Part shown: in pieces, positions 26,443 to 36,216 of the stretch
How the letters are laid out: every line of letters starts with the position of its first letter
Position numbering within the stretch: the first letter of the stretch is position 1
DNA from: Bradyrhizobium yuanmingense
GTDB taxonomy: Bacteria > Pseudomonadota > Alphaproteobacteria > Rhizobiales > Xanthobacteraceae
Assembly (NCBI RefSeq): GCF_900094575.1
Contig: NZ_FMAE01000005.1
Location: 674,092 to 738,091 of the forward strand
Reading direction: 5' to 3'
Length of the DNA: 64,000 nucleotides
Translations under genes and position numbers: made by a program
The notes under the pieces: model-generated
The model's input: only the letters and a program-made list of their open reading frames with translations
The model's database searches: none
What the model was told of the DNA's origin: nothing

Positions 26443-27848
26443 TGCACCGGATCCGAGTTGACCAGAAGTTTCGTGATCGCGGTGTCCGTATATTTGTTGC
26501 CGGCCCAGACATCGTCGATGATGAACTGCATCCAATGGGCCGACACCGGTGGCCGCAACATCAGCAATTGCGCCGACAGCTTGTCGTCGAGAACGAAGGT
26601 CTGCGACTCGCCGCCCGAGAACAGCACGCGGATCTGGCGGACCCTGTTGTTCTTGGCGAAGATGTCGCGGCTTTTTTGGTAGCCGTTCTGCACGTGGATC
26701 GACTTGACCCGCCGCACGGTTTCGAACTCGATGGTGATCCACTCGCCAACGCCGTTGCCGGATGCGCCCTCGACCCAGGCCGTCCCCGTCGAGGCGTCGA
26801 ACAAATTCGCTGCGCCGTATGAATTGCCGAATTGCGGCTTCAGCATCGAGCTGACGCAATAGGTCTCGAAGCCGCTGCGGGCGCAGCTTTCGCCTGCCGC
26901 GGAGGGACGCGGCGGACGCATGGTGGCGCGCTCCGCGACCGCAGGCCTTGCCAGCGGCTTCACCAGCATGCCCGCCACTTTCGGCGCCCCGTTCGACGAT
27001 TCCGCATTCCAGAGAAAGATGCGCCCGCCGAGCGTCTGGTCGTAATAGGCGGGCGTCTGCTCGTGCGGTGCTGCTTGTCCTCCGGCATCCGTCGCCGTCA
27101 GCGCCAGCGCCGCCACGCGCTCGCGCACCTCGACCGCGAGGTCGCCGAGATGCAGCTCGGGCCGCTTGAGCTGCTCGACAAATATCCGCGTGAACACCGA
27201 ATTGTGCGCCGTATCGTTGCTGCCAAGCTGGTCGAGCGCGGTCTGGCCGATGCCTGCGGAATAGAGCGTGAAGATCCCGCGCGCGGGCCGGGCGTCAGCA
27301 AGCCCCCGCGTGTTCCCGATCGAACGTCCCGCGGCGCGAGGAAACGGATTGTCACGGCAGGCATCGATGACGACGAAGGCGACCCGCACTGCCTTGGCCT
27401 GAAGCTCCGCGATCACGTCGGGCTCGGCGATCGAGGCCCCGCGCACCCGCGCCTCGGCGCCCTCGTTCACAGTGGGAACGTCGCTCGGCACGAGGTAGTT
27501 CACGCCTGCGATCGCAACGCCGTGTCCGGCATAGAACACGGCGGCGGTATCGCCCGGCACGAGCCGCGACGTGAAATCCGCAAGCCGGTCGATCATGCCC
27601 TGGCGGCCAAGATTGGTCCCGAGCACGATGTCGAACCCGAGCGACCTCAGCGCGTCGGCGACGGTCGTTGCGTCATTGGCGGCCTTCTTCAATTGCCGGT
27701 CGGCCGGCAGGTTCGGATAGAGATCGTTGCCGATCACGAGTGCGACGCGTTTTTCGGCCCAAGCCGGTGTCGCAAGGCCAGCCATGCACGCGGTCGCGAG
27801 CGCAGCAACATTGCGCGCCAGTCGATTAAAATACCGCGTGCCCGTCAT
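26439..27848 (-). CDS. Exported caspase-like protein (peptidase C14) with C-terminal discoidin-like domain
   Basis: Predicted cysteine peptidase of 469 residues. A signal peptide (cut near TPAWA-EKR) is followed by the caspase p20-like fold, KRVALVIGNDLYPN, with the catalytic histidine H109 in AVFYAGHG and cysteine C164 in VVIDACRDNPF. The C-terminal 130 residues (CARSGFETYCVSSMLKPQFG, then YGAANLFDASTGTAWVEG and GEWITIEFE) have the look of a galactose-binding/discoidin-like module, common at the end of secreted bacterial caspases. This suggests anchoring to glycans. It is cotranscribed with the dipeptidase. Whether it is active, and on what, cannot be read from sequence. Confidence 0.88.
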   Translation of the reverse strand: MTGTRYFNRLARNVAALATACMAGLATPAWAEKRVALVIGNDLYPNLPADRQLKKAANDATTVADALRSLGFDIVLGTNLGRQGMIDRLADFTSRLVPGDTAAVFYAGHGVAIAGVNYLVPSDVPTVNEGAEARVRGASIAEPDVIAELQAKAVRVAFVVIDACRDNPFPRAAGRSIGNTRGLADARPARGIFTLYSAGIGQTALDQLGSNDTAHNSVFTRIFVEQLKRPELHLGDLAVEVRERVAALALTATDAGGQAAPHEQTPAYYDQTLGGRIFLWNAESSNGAPKVAGMLVKPLARPAVAERATMRPPRPSAAGESCARSGFETYCVSSMLKPQFGNSYGAANLFDASTGTAWVEGASGNGVGEWITIEFETVRRVKSIHVQNGYQKSRDIFAKNNRVRQIRVLFSGGESQTFVLDDKLSAQLLMLRPPVSAHWMQFIIDDVWAGNKYTDTAITKLLVNSDPVQ

Positions 27849-28010
27849 GATCCAGCCCGTGACGCAACCAATGTTGCGAGTCTAGCGCAAAGCGGCTGCC
27901 CCGAACACCGGCTGGCGGCGCCGCCTCCGCCGCAAAGCGCCGTGGATAAGTCCGGCGGCGGGATTTGAAGCTTGCTCCCCCCGCCGTCCGCCCCTATAGC
28001 TCTGCTTTTA

Positions 28011-28958
28011 ATGACATCGAAATCGACCTTCGTCCTCGGCCACCGGCATTTGCTGGGCATCGAGGGCCTTTCCGCGGCCGACATCAGCGGCCTTCTCGAC
28101 CTGTCCGAAGAATATGTCGAGCTCAACCGCCAGGTTGACAAGAAGCGCACCGTCCTGCGCGGACGGACGCAGGTGAACCTGTTCTTCGAGGCCTCCACCC
28201 GGACCCAATCCTCGTTCGAGCTTGCGGGAAAGCGGCTGGGCGCCGACGTCATGAACATGTCGGTCGCCTCCTCGTCCATCAAGAAGGGCGAGACACTGAT
28301 CGACACCGCGATGACGCTCAATGCGATGCACCCGGACATCCTGGTGATGCGCCATCACGCCTCCGGCGCCGTGGAACTGCTGGCCCGCAAGGTCGACGGT
28401 TCCGTGATCAATGCCGGCGACGGCGCGCACGAGCATCCGACCCAGGCGCTGCTCGACGCGCTCACCATCCGCCGCAACAAGGGTCGGATCGAGGGGCTCG
28501 TGGTCGCGATCTGCGGCGACGTGATGCATTCGCGCGTCGCCCGCTCCAACATCATCCTGCTCAACACCATGGGCGCCCGCGTCCGCGTCGTCGGGCCCTC
28601 CACGCTGCTGCCGCCGGGCATCGAGCGGATGGGCGTCGAGGTCGCGCGCGACATGCGCGAGGGTCTCAACGGCGCCGACATCGTCATGATGCTGCGGCTG
28701 CAGCGCGAGCGCATGAACGGCTCCTTCGTGCCCTCGTCGAGCGAATACTTCCACTATTTCGGGCTCGACCAGAAGAAGCTCGCTTATGCCAAGCCGGACG
28801 CGCTCGTGATGCATCCCGGCCCCATGAACCGCGGCGTCGAAATCGACACCGCGGTCGCCGACGGTGCGCAATCCCTGATCCGCGAGCAGGTGGAGATGGG
28901 CGTCGCCGTGCGCATGGCGGTGCTGGAAGCGCTCGCCCGTAACCTGCCGAACGCGTGA
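28011..28958 (+). CDS. pyrB: Aspartate carbamoyltransferase catalytic subunit PyrB
   Basis: Transfers carbamoyl phosphate to aspartate, the first committed step of pyrimidine synthesis. 315 residues from the ATG at 28011 ([17 protein letters not shown]); the frame is open for 13 more codons upstream. Substrate motifs are present: [13 protein letters not shown] (carbamoyl phosphate), the 80s-loop region [35 protein letters not shown], and [13 protein letters not shown]. The stop overlaps the next start (TGATG), so pyrB and the pyrC homologue are translated together, as in class A transcarbamoylase complexes. Confidence 0.97.
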   Translation: MTSKSTFVLGHRHLLGIEGLSAADISGLLDLSEEYVELNRQVDKKRTVLRGRTQVNLFFEASTRTQSSFELAGKRLGADVMNMSVASSSIKKGETLIDTAMTLNAMHPDILVMRHHASGAVELLARKVDGSVINAGDGAHEHPTQALLDALTIRRNKGRIEGLVVAICGDVMHSRVARSNIILLNTMGARVRVVGPSTLLPPGIERMGVEVARDMREGLNGADIVMMLRLQRERMNGSFVPSSSEYFHYFGLDQKKLAYAKPDALVMHPGPMNRGVEIDTAVADGAQSLIREQVEMGVAVRMAVLEALARNLPNA

Positions 28959-30265
28959 TGCCGATGCTGACCGATCGCCGCCCCATCCTGCTGGCCAATG
29001 CCCGCGTCGTCGATCCCTCCAGGGATTTCGACGGGGTAGGCGACGTCCTGATCGCCGACGGCAGCATTCGCGAGACCCGCCGCGGCATCGGCGCTGCCGG
29101 CGTCCCCGAGGGCACCGACATCGTCAATTGCTCCGGCAAGATCGTCGCACCCGGCCTGATCGACATGCGCGCCTTCGTCGGCGAACCCGGCTTCAGCCAC
29201 CGCGAGACCTTTGCCACCGCGAGCCAGGCGGCCGCGACCGGCGGCATCACCACCATCATCTGCCAGCCCGACACCTCGCCGGTGATCGACAATTCGGCAA
29301 CGGTCGACTTCGTGATGCGCCGCGCCCGCGACACCGCGATCGTCAACATCCAGCCGATGGCCGCCCTCACCAAGGGCATGCACGGCCAGGAGATGACCGA
29401 GTTCGGCCTGCTCAAAGCCGCTGGCGCCGTCGCCTTCAGCGATGGCGCCAGAAGCGTGACCAATGCGCAGGTGATGCGCCGCGCGCTGACCTATGCGCGC
29501 GATTTCGACGCGCTGATCGTGCATTACACCGAAGACCCCGATCTTGTCGGCGAAGGCGTGATGAATGAGGGCGAGTTTGCCTCGCGGCTCGGCCTGATGG
29601 GCATCCCGAATGCCGCCGAAGCCGTGATGCTGGAGCGCGATCTGCGCCTCGTCGCCCTCACCGGCGGCCGCTACCACGCGGCGTCGCTGACCTGCATCGA
29701 TTCCCTCGACATCCTTCAGCGCGCGCGCGATGCCGGGCTCGCCGTCAGCGCCTCGGTCTCGATCAATCATCTGGCGCTGAACGAGAACGACATCGGTCCT
29801 TACCGTTCGTTCCTGAAGCTGTCGCCGCCGCTGCGCACCGAGGACGACCGCCGCGCCCTGGTGGCGGCGATCGGCTCCGGTCTGCTCGATGTCATCATGT
29901 CCGACCACAATCCGCAGGACGTCGAGGGCAAGCGCCTGCCGTTCGCGGAAGCCGCGCCCGGCGCCGTCGGGCTCGAGACCATGCTGCCGGCCGGCCTGCG
30001 GCTGGTCCACAACGGCGAGATCGAGCTGAAGACGCTGATCCGCGCGATGTCGACCCGCCCGGCCGAGCTGCTCGGCCTGTCGGGCGGAACCCTGCGCGCC
30101 GGCAGCCCCGCGGATGTCATCGTGATCGACCCCGACGTGCCCTGGGTGGTCGATCCCGCCGACCTCAAGTCGCCCTGCAAGAACACCCCGTTCGACGAGG
30201 CCCGCTTTACAGGCCGGGTGGTGCGCACCATTGTCGGCGGACGAACGGTATATGAGCATGTCTGA
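28958..30265 (+). CDS. pyrC: Dihydroorotase-like protein (PyrC/PyrC'), metal ligands missing
   Basis: Amidohydrolase of about 435 residues that aligns with type I dihydroorotases: [11 protein letters not shown], then [20 protein letters not shown], the VHYTEDPDL histidine and [15 protein letters not shown] before a GLET motif. Two expected metal-binding elements are changed: the HxH after GLIDM is RAF (residues 71-73), and the second histidine of the HxxHxST region is serine (YHAASLTC). This is the pattern of the inactive PyrC' subunit that supports aspartate transcarbamoylase in pseudomonads. It is therefore likely structural, with the true dihydroorotase encoded elsewhere. Start at the ATG overlapping the pyrB stop; 28955 (GTG) and 28964 (ATG) are alternatives. 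Confidence 0.9.
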   Translation: MPMLTDRRPILLANARVVDPSRDFDGVGDVLIADGSIRETRRGIGAAGVPEGTDIVNCSGKIVAPGLIDMRAFVGEPGFSHRETFATASQAAATGGITTIICQPDTSPVIDNSATVDFVMRRARDTAIVNIQPMAALTKGMHGQEMTEFGLLKAAGAVAFSDGARSVTNAQVMRRALTYARDFDALIVHYTEDPDLVGEGVMNEGEFASRLGLMGIPNAAEAVMLERDLRLVALTGGRYHAASLTCIDSLDILQRARDAGLAVSASVSINHLALNENDIGPYRSFLKLSPPLRTEDDRRALVAAIGSGLLDVIMSDHNPQDVEGKRLPFAEAAPGAVGLETMLPAGLRLVHNGEIELKTLIRAMSTRPAELLGLSGGTLRAGSPADVIVIDPDVPWVVDPADLKSPCKNTPFDEARFTGRVVRTIVGGRTVYEHV

Positions 30266-30312
30266 CGTGCGGCTTCGTTCGACGTGGAGAATGGGCCTTT
30301 GGAGATGCCGCC

Positions 30313-30909
30313 ATGGCGCTTGAACCGTTTCTGCCGGTGGCTTTCGTCATCGGCTATCTCCTCGGCTCGATTCCGTTCGGGCTGATCCTGACCAGGCTCG
30401 CGGGCACCCAGGATATCCGCTCGATCGGCTCCGGCAGCATCGGCGCCACCAACGTGCTGCGCACCGGACGCAAGAGCCTCGCCGCGGGAACCCTGCTGTT
30501 CGACGCGCTCAAGGGCACCGTGGCGGTGGTGATCGCCGGCTACATCGCAGGCCCCTACGCCGCAATGGTAGCCGGGCTCGGCGCTTTCCTCGGCCACCTC
30601 TTCCCGGTCTGGCTGAAGTTCAAAGGCGGCAAGGGCGTCGCGGTGTATATCGGCATCCTGCTGGGGCTGTTCTGGCCGGGCGCCGTCGTGTTCTGCCTGC
30701 TCTGGCTGGCGACCGCCTTCACCACCCGCTATTCCTCGCTCTCGGCGCTGGTGGCGGCGTTCATCACACCGATGTTCCTCTGGTGGTTCGGTCATCTCGC
30801 ATTGTCGGCGCTCGCCGCCGTGCTGACCCTGCTGTTGTTCTACGCGCATCGCGAGAACATCAAGCGCCTGCAAGCGGGCAAGGAAAGCCGGATCGGCGAG
30901 AAGGCCTAG
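30313..30909 (+). CDS. plsY: Glycerol-3-phosphate acyltransferase PlsY
   Basis: Inner-membrane enzyme that acylates glycerol-3-phosphate with acyl-phosphate, the first step of phospholipid synthesis. 198 residues with about five membrane helices. The three PlsY motifs are visible: [13 protein letters not shown] followed by [17 protein letters not shown], then [13 protein letters not shown], and the third around [14 protein letters not shown]. It begins 47 bases after the pyrC homologue. Its stop codon TAG is the first part of repeat family A. Confidence 0.97.
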   Translation: MALEPFLPVAFVIGYLLGSIPFGLILTRLAGTQDIRSIGSGSIGATNVLRTGRKSLAAGTLLFDALKGTVAVVIAGYIAGPYAAMVAGLGAFLGHLFPVWLKFKGGKGVAVYIGILLGLFWPGAVVFCLLWLATAFTTRYSSLSALVAAFITPMFLWWFGHLALSALAAVLTLLLFYAHRENIKRLQAGKESRIGEKA

Positions 30910-31010
30910 AGCATGATCCGGAAAAGTGCGTAGCGGTTTTCCGAAAAGATCATGCTCAAACAATAACCTAAAGCGTGATGACGATTCCTAATCGCATCGC
31001 GCTTTAGAGC
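30909..31010. repeat. Intergenic palindromic repeat, family A, copy 2
   Basis: Almost base-for-base the element at 495-591: GAGCATGATC and GATCATGCTC arms around CGGAAAA/TTTTCCG, then a second hairpin (AAGCGTGATG with CATCGCGCTTT). The sequence that follows, to about 31030, resembles a further half element (TTTAGAGCGTTTTCGAGCG). A 13-base fragment of the family also occurs near 47172-47184. The rest of the gap up to 31219 shows nothing else. Confidence 0.92.
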
Positions 31011-31219
31011 GTTTTCGAGCGAATTGGATTCCGGTTCGCGTCGCGACAACGCCTCAAACAAGAATTTGAAGTCGGAAAAAGTACGGATACCGCCGCACCC
31101 CTTCCGCATTATATGCCAAATCCTGTTCGCAATTCTCCTGCGAGTCACGGCAGGCTGTAGCGAACTGGTTCCATGCCTGTCATCCTGATACGGGAAACGG
31201 CGTTAGGCGGTTGCTCAGA

Positions 31220-32410
31220 ATGAGCGAGAAGATTGTCGGCGTGAATGACGGGATCGGCTCGCTCGGTGCTTCCGGCACTGCAGCAAGCCGGCTGCTCTCG
31301 GCGACCAATATCTGGTCCGACGCGCCGCTGCCCGCGCCCGCTGCACGGCCAGCGCCGCAGCCGGAGCCTGCAGTCAAGCCTGACGCTCCGCTCGATGTCG
31401 CCGTCGCCAAGGCTGCACCGGTCGCGCCCGCGCGGGCGCGTTCCGAGCAATGGCCGCCGCGAAAGCTTTCGCTGGCGCTGCAGGGCGGCGGCACCTTTGC
31501 GGCCTTCACCTGGGGCGTGCTGGAGCGCCTGCTCGAAGAGACCTCCATCGAGATCGACACCGTCAGCGGCGCCAGCGCCGGCGCCATCAATGCGCTGCTC
31601 CTCGCTTGCGGCCTGGCCGAAGGCGGCCGTGAAGGCGCACGCTCCCGGCTGAACCGGTTCTGGGTCCGGCTGATGCACGAGGCCTCGTTCCGCTCACTGA
31701 TGCTGATCGGCGGCTTTTCGCCGGCGGGAAGCTCGGTCGCGTTCGGCCCGACCCTGCGCTCCGGGCAGTTCGATCCGTTCGATCTCGATCCGCTGCGGCA
31801 GGCGGTCTCCCGCGACATCAATTTTTCCGTCCTGCGCCATGCGCGGTGCCCAAAACTGCTGATCGCGGCGACGCGGATCCGCGACGGGCAGCAGCAGATT
31901 TTCGGCAACGAGGCCATCACCGCCGAGGTCGCGCTGGCCTCGACCTGCCCTCCGCTGGTCCATTGTGCGGTCGAGATCGATGGCGAGGCCTATTGGGACG
32001 GCGGCTTCGGCGGCAATCCGCCGCTGCTGCGCCTGGTGCAGGACACCGCGGCAACGGATCTGCTGCTGGTCCAGGTCACGCCGACGCGCGACAGCTATGT
32101 GCCGATCACGCTCGCCGCGATCGACCGCCGGCTCGACCAGATCGCGGCGAACGCCGCGCTCAATGCCGAGATCTCCGCGATCGAATGGGCGCAGTCGCAC
32201 ATGGCCTCTCCGCTGCGGCTCACCAGGATCGCGGCGGAAGACTCCGTTGACGGCCTGGCGCAGCGCTCATCCACCGATCTCGGCCGCGGCTTCATTCGCC
32301 TGCTGCACCGGAGCGGTCGCGAGGCCGCGGAACGTTGGCTTGGACAACGTGCAAGAGCCGGCTCAGCGCCCGCTCAGGCCCGTGCTCCCTCCGAACCTGC
32401 GCTAGCGTGA
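31220..32410 (+). CDS. Patatin-like phospholipase family protein
   Basis: Serine hydrolase with a Ser-Asp dyad, 396 residues. An 80-residue Pro/Ala-rich N-terminus precedes the patatin domain: LALQGGGTFAAFTWGVLERL (oxyanion loop), the nucleophile elbow SGASAGAINALL with the catalytic serine, and the aspartate motif YWDGGFGGNPPL. The oxyanion loop reads GGGTFAAF where relatives usually have GGGAHGAF or GGGxRG, so activity may be altered. Function is probably membrane lipid hydrolysis or storage-granule association; not fixed by context. The 3' end overlaps the convergent amidase gene by nine bases. Confidence 0.88.
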   Translation: MSEKIVGVNDGIGSLGASGTAASRLLSATNIWSDAPLPAPAARPAPQPEPAVKPDAPLDVAVAKAAPVAPARARSEQWPPRKLSLALQGGGTFAAFTWGVLERLLEETSIEIDTVSGASAGAINALLLACGLAEGGREGARSRLNRFWVRLMHEASFRSLMLIGGFSPAGSSVAFGPTLRSGQFDPFDLDPLRQAVSRDINFSVLRHARCPKLLIAATRIRDGQQQIFGNEAITAEVALASTCPPLVHCAVEIDGEAYWDGGFGGNPPLLRLVQDTAATDLLLVQVTPTRDSYVPITLAAIDRRLDQIAANAALNAEISAIEWAQSHMASPLRLTRIAAEDSVDGLAQRSSTDLGRGFIRLLHRSGREAAERWLGQRARAGSAPAQARAPSEPALA

Positions 32411-33646
32411 TTTCGCCAGCGCGTCCTCCAGGAACCAGGCAGAGGTCAGCGCGACAGGATCATTGCCGAAGCGCGCGATCACCTGCACGCCAACAGGCAG
32501 GCCGCCAACCTTCAGCACCGGCACATTGACGCAAGGATTGCCCATCAGCGTCCACAGCCGGTTGTAACGGGGCGAGCCGGTCGAGGCGAGCTCCTTGGCT
32601 GGCGCTATCCCCGGCGCCGAATAGGTCAGCAACACGTCGAACCCTTCGAACAGCTCGCCGAGCTCGCGGCGGCCGCGGCGGGCGATGCGGCGCGCATCGT
32701 CGTATTCCTTCGATGTCAGTCCGACCGTCTCATCGAGGCTGGCGCGCAGCAGCGGCGCGATCTCGTCGTGACGCTCGGAAAACTCCCAGGCCAGCGCGCG
32801 ATGCGCCTCGAAGTTCTGGATGATGGGATGGATGCGCCAGGCTTCCTTGACCGCCTCGGGCAGATCGATGATCTGCACGCGGGCGCCGGCCTTCTCGGCC
32901 GCCTTGATCGCAGCCAGCAAACCCTCCTCTGCCGCCGGCTCCACGGCTTCGGCAAATTCCTGCCTGACCACGCCGATGCGCGGCGCCTTGGCTGGACCGA
33001 TGCCGTCGAATTCAGTGCGGCCGGTAATCGCCAGCAATCCGCGCGCGAGATCTTCCGCGCGGCTACCGAACAGGCCGACCGTGTCGAGGGCCCACGAATA
33101 GCACTTCACGCCGATGGTCGGCAGCATCCGGAACGATGGTTTTATCGCGGCAGCGCCGCAATAGGCCGCCGGCCGGATCACCGAGCCTCCGGTCTGGGTG
33201 CCCAGCGCCAGCGGGATCATGCCGGCGCCGACGGCCGCCGCCGAACCCGCGGACGAGCCGCCGGGCGAATGCGCCGTATTGTGCGGATTGAGCGTCGGCG
33301 TCGGATCGCTCGAGGCGAACGCGGTCGTGGTGGTCTTGCCGATGATGGTGGCCCCGGCTCGCTTCAGCATCATCACGACCGGCGCATCGGCGCGCGGCTG
33401 CCAGCCGCGATAGATCTCCGAGCCCATCTCGGTCGGCATGTCAGCGGTGTCGATGATGTCCTTGATGCCGACGGCAATGCCGCGCAGCGGGCCCGAGGCT
33501 TGCGCTCTCGCGGATTTGTCGTGCCGGACGAAAGCCTGAACGTCCTTCTCCTTGGCTTCGATCGCCGCATGCGACTGAGCGATGGCGGCGTCGGGCGAAA
33601 GCTCCCCCGCTTCAATGCGGCGCTGGAGGTCGGCGAGTGAGATCAT
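32402..33646 (-). CDS. Amidase-signature family hydrolase
   Basis: 414 residues, a paralogue of GatA in fold but not part of the amidotransferase. The Ser-cisSer-Lys triad is visible: lysine in [13 protein letters not shown], serines in [14 protein letters not shown] and [14 protein letters not shown]. It probably hydrolyses a small amide; the substrate cannot be inferred. The ATG at 33646 ([10 protein letters not shown]) is preferred over a long upstream opening that runs antisense to dprA. It is divergent from dprA, with about 115 bases between the starts. Confidence 0.9.
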   Translation of the reverse strand: MISLADLQRRIEAGELSPDAAIAQSHAAIEAKEKDVQAFVRHDKSARAQASGPLRGIAVGIKDIIDTADMPTEMGSEIYRGWQPRADAPVVMMLKRAGATIIGKTTTTAFASSDPTPTLNPHNTAHSPGGSSAGSAAAVGAGMIPLALGTQTGGSVIRPAAYCGAAAIKPSFRMLPTIGVKCYSWALDTVGLFGSRAEDLARGLLAITGRTEFDGIGPAKAPRIGVVRQEFAEAVEPAAEEGLLAAIKAAEKAGARVQIIDLPEAVKEAWRIHPIIQNFEAHRALAWEFSERHDEIAPLLRASLDETVGLTSKEYDDARRIARRGRRELGELFEGFDVLLTYSAPGIAPAKELASTGSPRYNRLWTLMGNPCVNVPVLKVGGLPVGVQVIARFGNDPVALTSAWFLEDALAKSR

Positions 33647-33761
33647 GACAACATCCTTCTTATTGGCATCGCTTTTAGCATCGCAGCGAGGTCGTGCAAG
33701 CGCACGTCCCTGTTGCGCAACGCCCTCTGGTTGTTCCATGCTGCCCCTGCAAGGAGACGCC

Positions 33762-34880
33762 GTGGACGCCATCAATTCAAGCGTGGAGCTGACCGAGGCT
33801 GAGCGGATCGACCGGCTGCGGCTGATCCGTTCCGACAATGTCGGGCCGCGCACCTTCCGCTCGCTGGTCGATCATTTCGGCAGCCCGCGCGCCGCGCTGG
33901 AGCGGCTGCCCGATCTCGCCCGCCGCGGCGGCGCGGCGCGATCGGCGCGCATCTGCAGCGCGGATGAAGCAAAGGCCGAGCTCGCCGCGAGCCGCAAGTT
34001 CGGCATCGCCTGGCGCGCGCCCGGCGAGGACGGCTATCCGAAGCGGCTGGCGATGATCGACGATGCGCCGCCGCTGCTCGCGGTGCGCGGCGACACCAAA
34101 TCCCTGATGCGGCCGATGATCGCGATCGTCGGCTCACGCAACGCCTCCGGCGCCGGCCTCAAATTTGCCGGCCAGCTCGCGCGCGAGCTCGGCGAAGCCG
34201 GCTTCGTGGTCATCTCTGGGCTCGCCCGCGGCGTCGACCAGGCCGCGCATCGCACCAGCGTCGAGAGCGGCACGATCGCGGTGCTCGCCGGCGGCCACGA
34301 CTGCATCTATCCGCCCGAGCATGGCGACCTGCTCGCCGCGATCCTCGACCACGCCGGCGCTGCGATCTCCGAAATGCCGCTCGGCCATGAGCCGCGCGCC
34401 CGCGACTTTCCCCGGCGCAACCGATTGATCTCGGGCGCTTCGCTCGGCGTCGTCGTGGTCGAGGCGGCGCACCGCTCGGGCTCGCTGATCACGGCACGCA
34501 TGGCGGCCGAACAGGGCCGCGAAGTGTTCGCCGTCCCGGGCTCGCCGCTCGATCCGCGCGCCGCCGGCACCAACGACCTGATCAAGCAGGGCGCAACGCT
34601 CGTCACGGAAGCTGCCGACATCGTCAACGCGGTTCAGCCGATCATGGAGCGGCCGCTGATGCATCCCGCGGGCGAGCCCGACAGCGAGCCGTTCGAGAGC
34701 GATCCGCAAAGCCATGATCGCGACCAGATCACCGCCCTGCTCGGCCCGGCCCCTGTTACAATCGACGACCTCGTCCGGATGTCTGGCGCCTCGCCTGCGA
34801 TCGTGCGCACCGTGCTGCTGGAGCTCGAGCTCGCCGGCAAGCTCGAACGCCACGGCGGCGGGATGGTGTCGCTGGTTTAG
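33762..34880 (+). CDS. dprA: DNA-processing protein DprA
   Basis: DprA binds single-stranded DNA entering by natural transformation and loads RecA. About 372 residues from a GTG at 33762 with AAGGAGA just upstream; an ATG eight codons earlier (33738) is possible. The Rossmann-like core is clear: [20 protein letters not shown], then [44 protein letters not shown] and [24 protein letters not shown]-terminal winged helix ([18 protein letters not shown]) follows, and an N-terminal SAM-like region ([18 protein letters not shown]) precedes. plsY-dprA-topA order is common in alphaproteobacteria. Confidence 0.96.
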   Translation: MDAINSSVELTEAERIDRLRLIRSDNVGPRTFRSLVDHFGSPRAALERLPDLARRGGAARSARICSADEAKAELAASRKFGIAWRAPGEDGYPKRLAMIDDAPPLLAVRGDTKSLMRPMIAIVGSRNASGAGLKFAGQLARELGEAGFVVISGLARGVDQAAHRTSVESGTIAVLAGGHDCIYPPEHGDLLAAILDHAGAAISEMPLGHEPRARDFPRRNRLISGASLGVVVVEAAHRSGSLITARMAAEQGREVFAVPGSPLDPRAAGTNDLIKQGATLVTEAADIVNAVQPIMERPLMHPAGEPDSEPFESDPQSHDRDQITALLGPAPVTIDDLVRMSGASPAIVRTVLLELELAGKLERHGGGMVSLV

Positions 34881-34891
34881 CCTCCCCAGGT

Positions 34892-34998
34892 GTCATTCCG
34901 GGGCGCGACGAAGTCGCGAGCCCGGAATCCATTCATCCACTTGATCTGTCGCCAAATGGATTCCGGGCTCCCTCGCTTCGCTCAGGCCCCGGAATGAC
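34892..34998. repeat. Intergenic palindromic repeat, family D, copy 1
   Basis: Arms GTCATTCCGGGG (34892-34903) and CCCCGGAATGAC (34987-34998), with inner arms AGCCCGGAATCCATT and its partner AATGGATTCCGGGCT. It lies downstream of dprA. Second copy at 44574-44672. Confidence 0.92.
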
Positions 34999-35022
34999 GG
35001 GATGAACTATCGAGGCGCAACG

Positions 35023-35463
35023 CTAGCCGTCGTTACGCTGGTCGAACTTCGTGCGCGCGGCCTCGATCTGATCCAGATGGTCCTTCGCCCATTTGCCGAG
35101 CGCCTCGACGGGGCGCGACAGGCCGCGGCCGAGATCGGTCAGCTCATAGTCCACCCGCGGCGGGATGGTCGGAAAGATCGTGCGCGTAACGAGGCCGTCG
35201 CGCTCGAGGCCGCGCAGCGTCAGGGTCAACATCCGCTGCGAGATGCCGTTGATCATGCGCTTGAGCTCGTTGAAGCGCTTTGGCCCGTCGCTCAGCATCA
35301 TGATGACGAACACGCTCCATTTGTCGCCGACGCGGGACAGCACGGAGGCGACCCCACGGCAATCCGCATGGTTGGGATCCGGCATGGGCCTGGTATCCAG
35401 TCTCGGATTTGGCCGCAGCATTGCGGGCAATTCGGTGTGCGCAGGTTTCAATGATGTGCCCAT
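35023..35463 (-). CDS. HxlR-family transcriptional regulator (next to azoreductase)
   Basis: 146 residues as read, with a winged-helix domain: CRGVASVLSRVGDKWSVFVI, then RFNELKRMINGISQRMLT and the LRGLERDGLVTRTIFPT wing. A cysteine at the start of the domain (HADC) is at the position used for redox or quinone sensing in YodB/HypR-type members. It is divergent from a predicted azoreductase across about 80 bases, paralleling the YodB-AzoR1 pair of Bacillus subtilis. It is probably a repressor released by electrophiles; this is inference. A start at 35385 (MPDPNHADC) is also possible. Confidence 0.88.
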   Translation of the reverse strand: MGTSLKPAHTELPAMLRPNPRLDTRPMPDPNHADCRGVASVLSRVGDKWSVFVIMMLSDGPKRFNELKRMINGISQRMLTLTLRGLERDGLVTRTIFPTIPPRVDYELTDLGRGLSRPVEALGKWAKDHLDQIEAARTKFDQRNDG

Positions 35464-35546
35464 GGCTCAAAAAAGTGCGTTCTTGCGGGGATTTCGATAG
35501 TCACACATGTAGCGCTGGTTACAAACTTATACCAGGGTGACCCCAC

Positions 35547-36155
35547 ATGAAGCTCCTCCATGTCGACTCCAGCGTGCTCGGCCCCCACTCCGTCAGCCGG
35601 CAGGTTTCCGCCGCCATCGTCGACCGGCTCCGGCAGGCGGCGCCCTCGCTCCAAGTCGTCTACCGCGACCTGACCCAGACTCCGCTCGCCCACCTCTCCG
35701 CCTCGCATCTGGCGGCCGCGCAAGGCGCCCCCGCGCCGGCGGAACTCGGGCCCGACCTTGCCGCAAGCGCGGCGGCGCTGGAGGAGTTCCTGGCCGCCGA
35801 CATCGTCGTGATCGGCGCGCCCATGTACAATTTCACCATTCCGAGCCAGCTCAAGGCCTGGATCGACCGTATCCTGGTGGCGGGGAAGACTTTTAGGTAC
35901 GGCGCGGCCGGGCCGGAGGGACTCGCCGGCAGCAAACGCGTGATCGTGGCCATCTCGCGCGGCGGCCACTACGGCGCAGAGACGCCTTACGCAGCCGGCG
36001 AGCATCTCGAAACCTACCTGCGCTGGGTGTTCGGCTTCATGGGTATCACCAGCGTCGAATTCATCCCGGCCGACGGTATCCAACTGGGGCCGGAGCACCG
36101 CGAGAAGGCGATCGCTGGTGCGCTCCAATCGGCAACAAGCCTGAGCGCAGCCTAG
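35547..36155 (+). CDS. azoR: FMN-dependent NADH-azoreductase
   Basis: Flavodoxin-fold enzyme of 202 residues that reduces quinones and azo compounds with NADH. It starts [20 protein letters not shown] (FMN-phosphate loop), has [19 protein letters not shown] (FMN-binding), and [19 protein letters not shown]. The length and order match AzoR. The start at 35547 follows the divergent HxlR gene, so induction by its substrate through that regulator is likely. It is followed by a strong bidirectional terminator. Confidence 0.92.
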   Translation: MKLLHVDSSVLGPHSVSRQVSAAIVDRLRQAAPSLQVVYRDLTQTPLAHLSASHLAAAQGAPAPAELGPDLAASAAALEEFLAADIVVIGAPMYNFTIPSQLKAWIDRILVAGKTFRYGAAGPEGLAGSKRVIVAISRGGHYGAETPYAAGEHLETYLRWVFGFMGITSVEFIPADGIQLGPEHREKAIAGALQSATSLSAA

Positions 36156-36169
36156 CCGTGGCTAACACT

Positions 36170-36197
36170 TCGGGCGCAACGCGAATGTTGCGCCCGA
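36170..36197. terminator. Bidirectional terminator between azoR and the SDR gene
   Basis: A perfect eleven-base-pair stem, TCGGGCGCAAC (36170-36180) with GTTGCGCCCGA (36187-36197), has a six-base loop and lies between two convergent genes. No long T run on either side. Confidence 0.65.
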
Positions 36198-36216
36198 GCA
36201 GGTTCGCTTGATTTGA

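Noticed and set aside
27845-28339. Minus-strand frame over the start of pyrB
   Set aside because: Overlaps the well-supported pyrB N-terminus and has no family features.
28784-30259. Long minus-strand frame antisense to the pyrC homologue
   Set aside because: The sense protein aligns with the dihydroorotase family over its full length.
31145-31678. Minus-strand frame near repeat family A
   Set aside because: Lies antisense to the patatin gene, which has all catalytic motifs.
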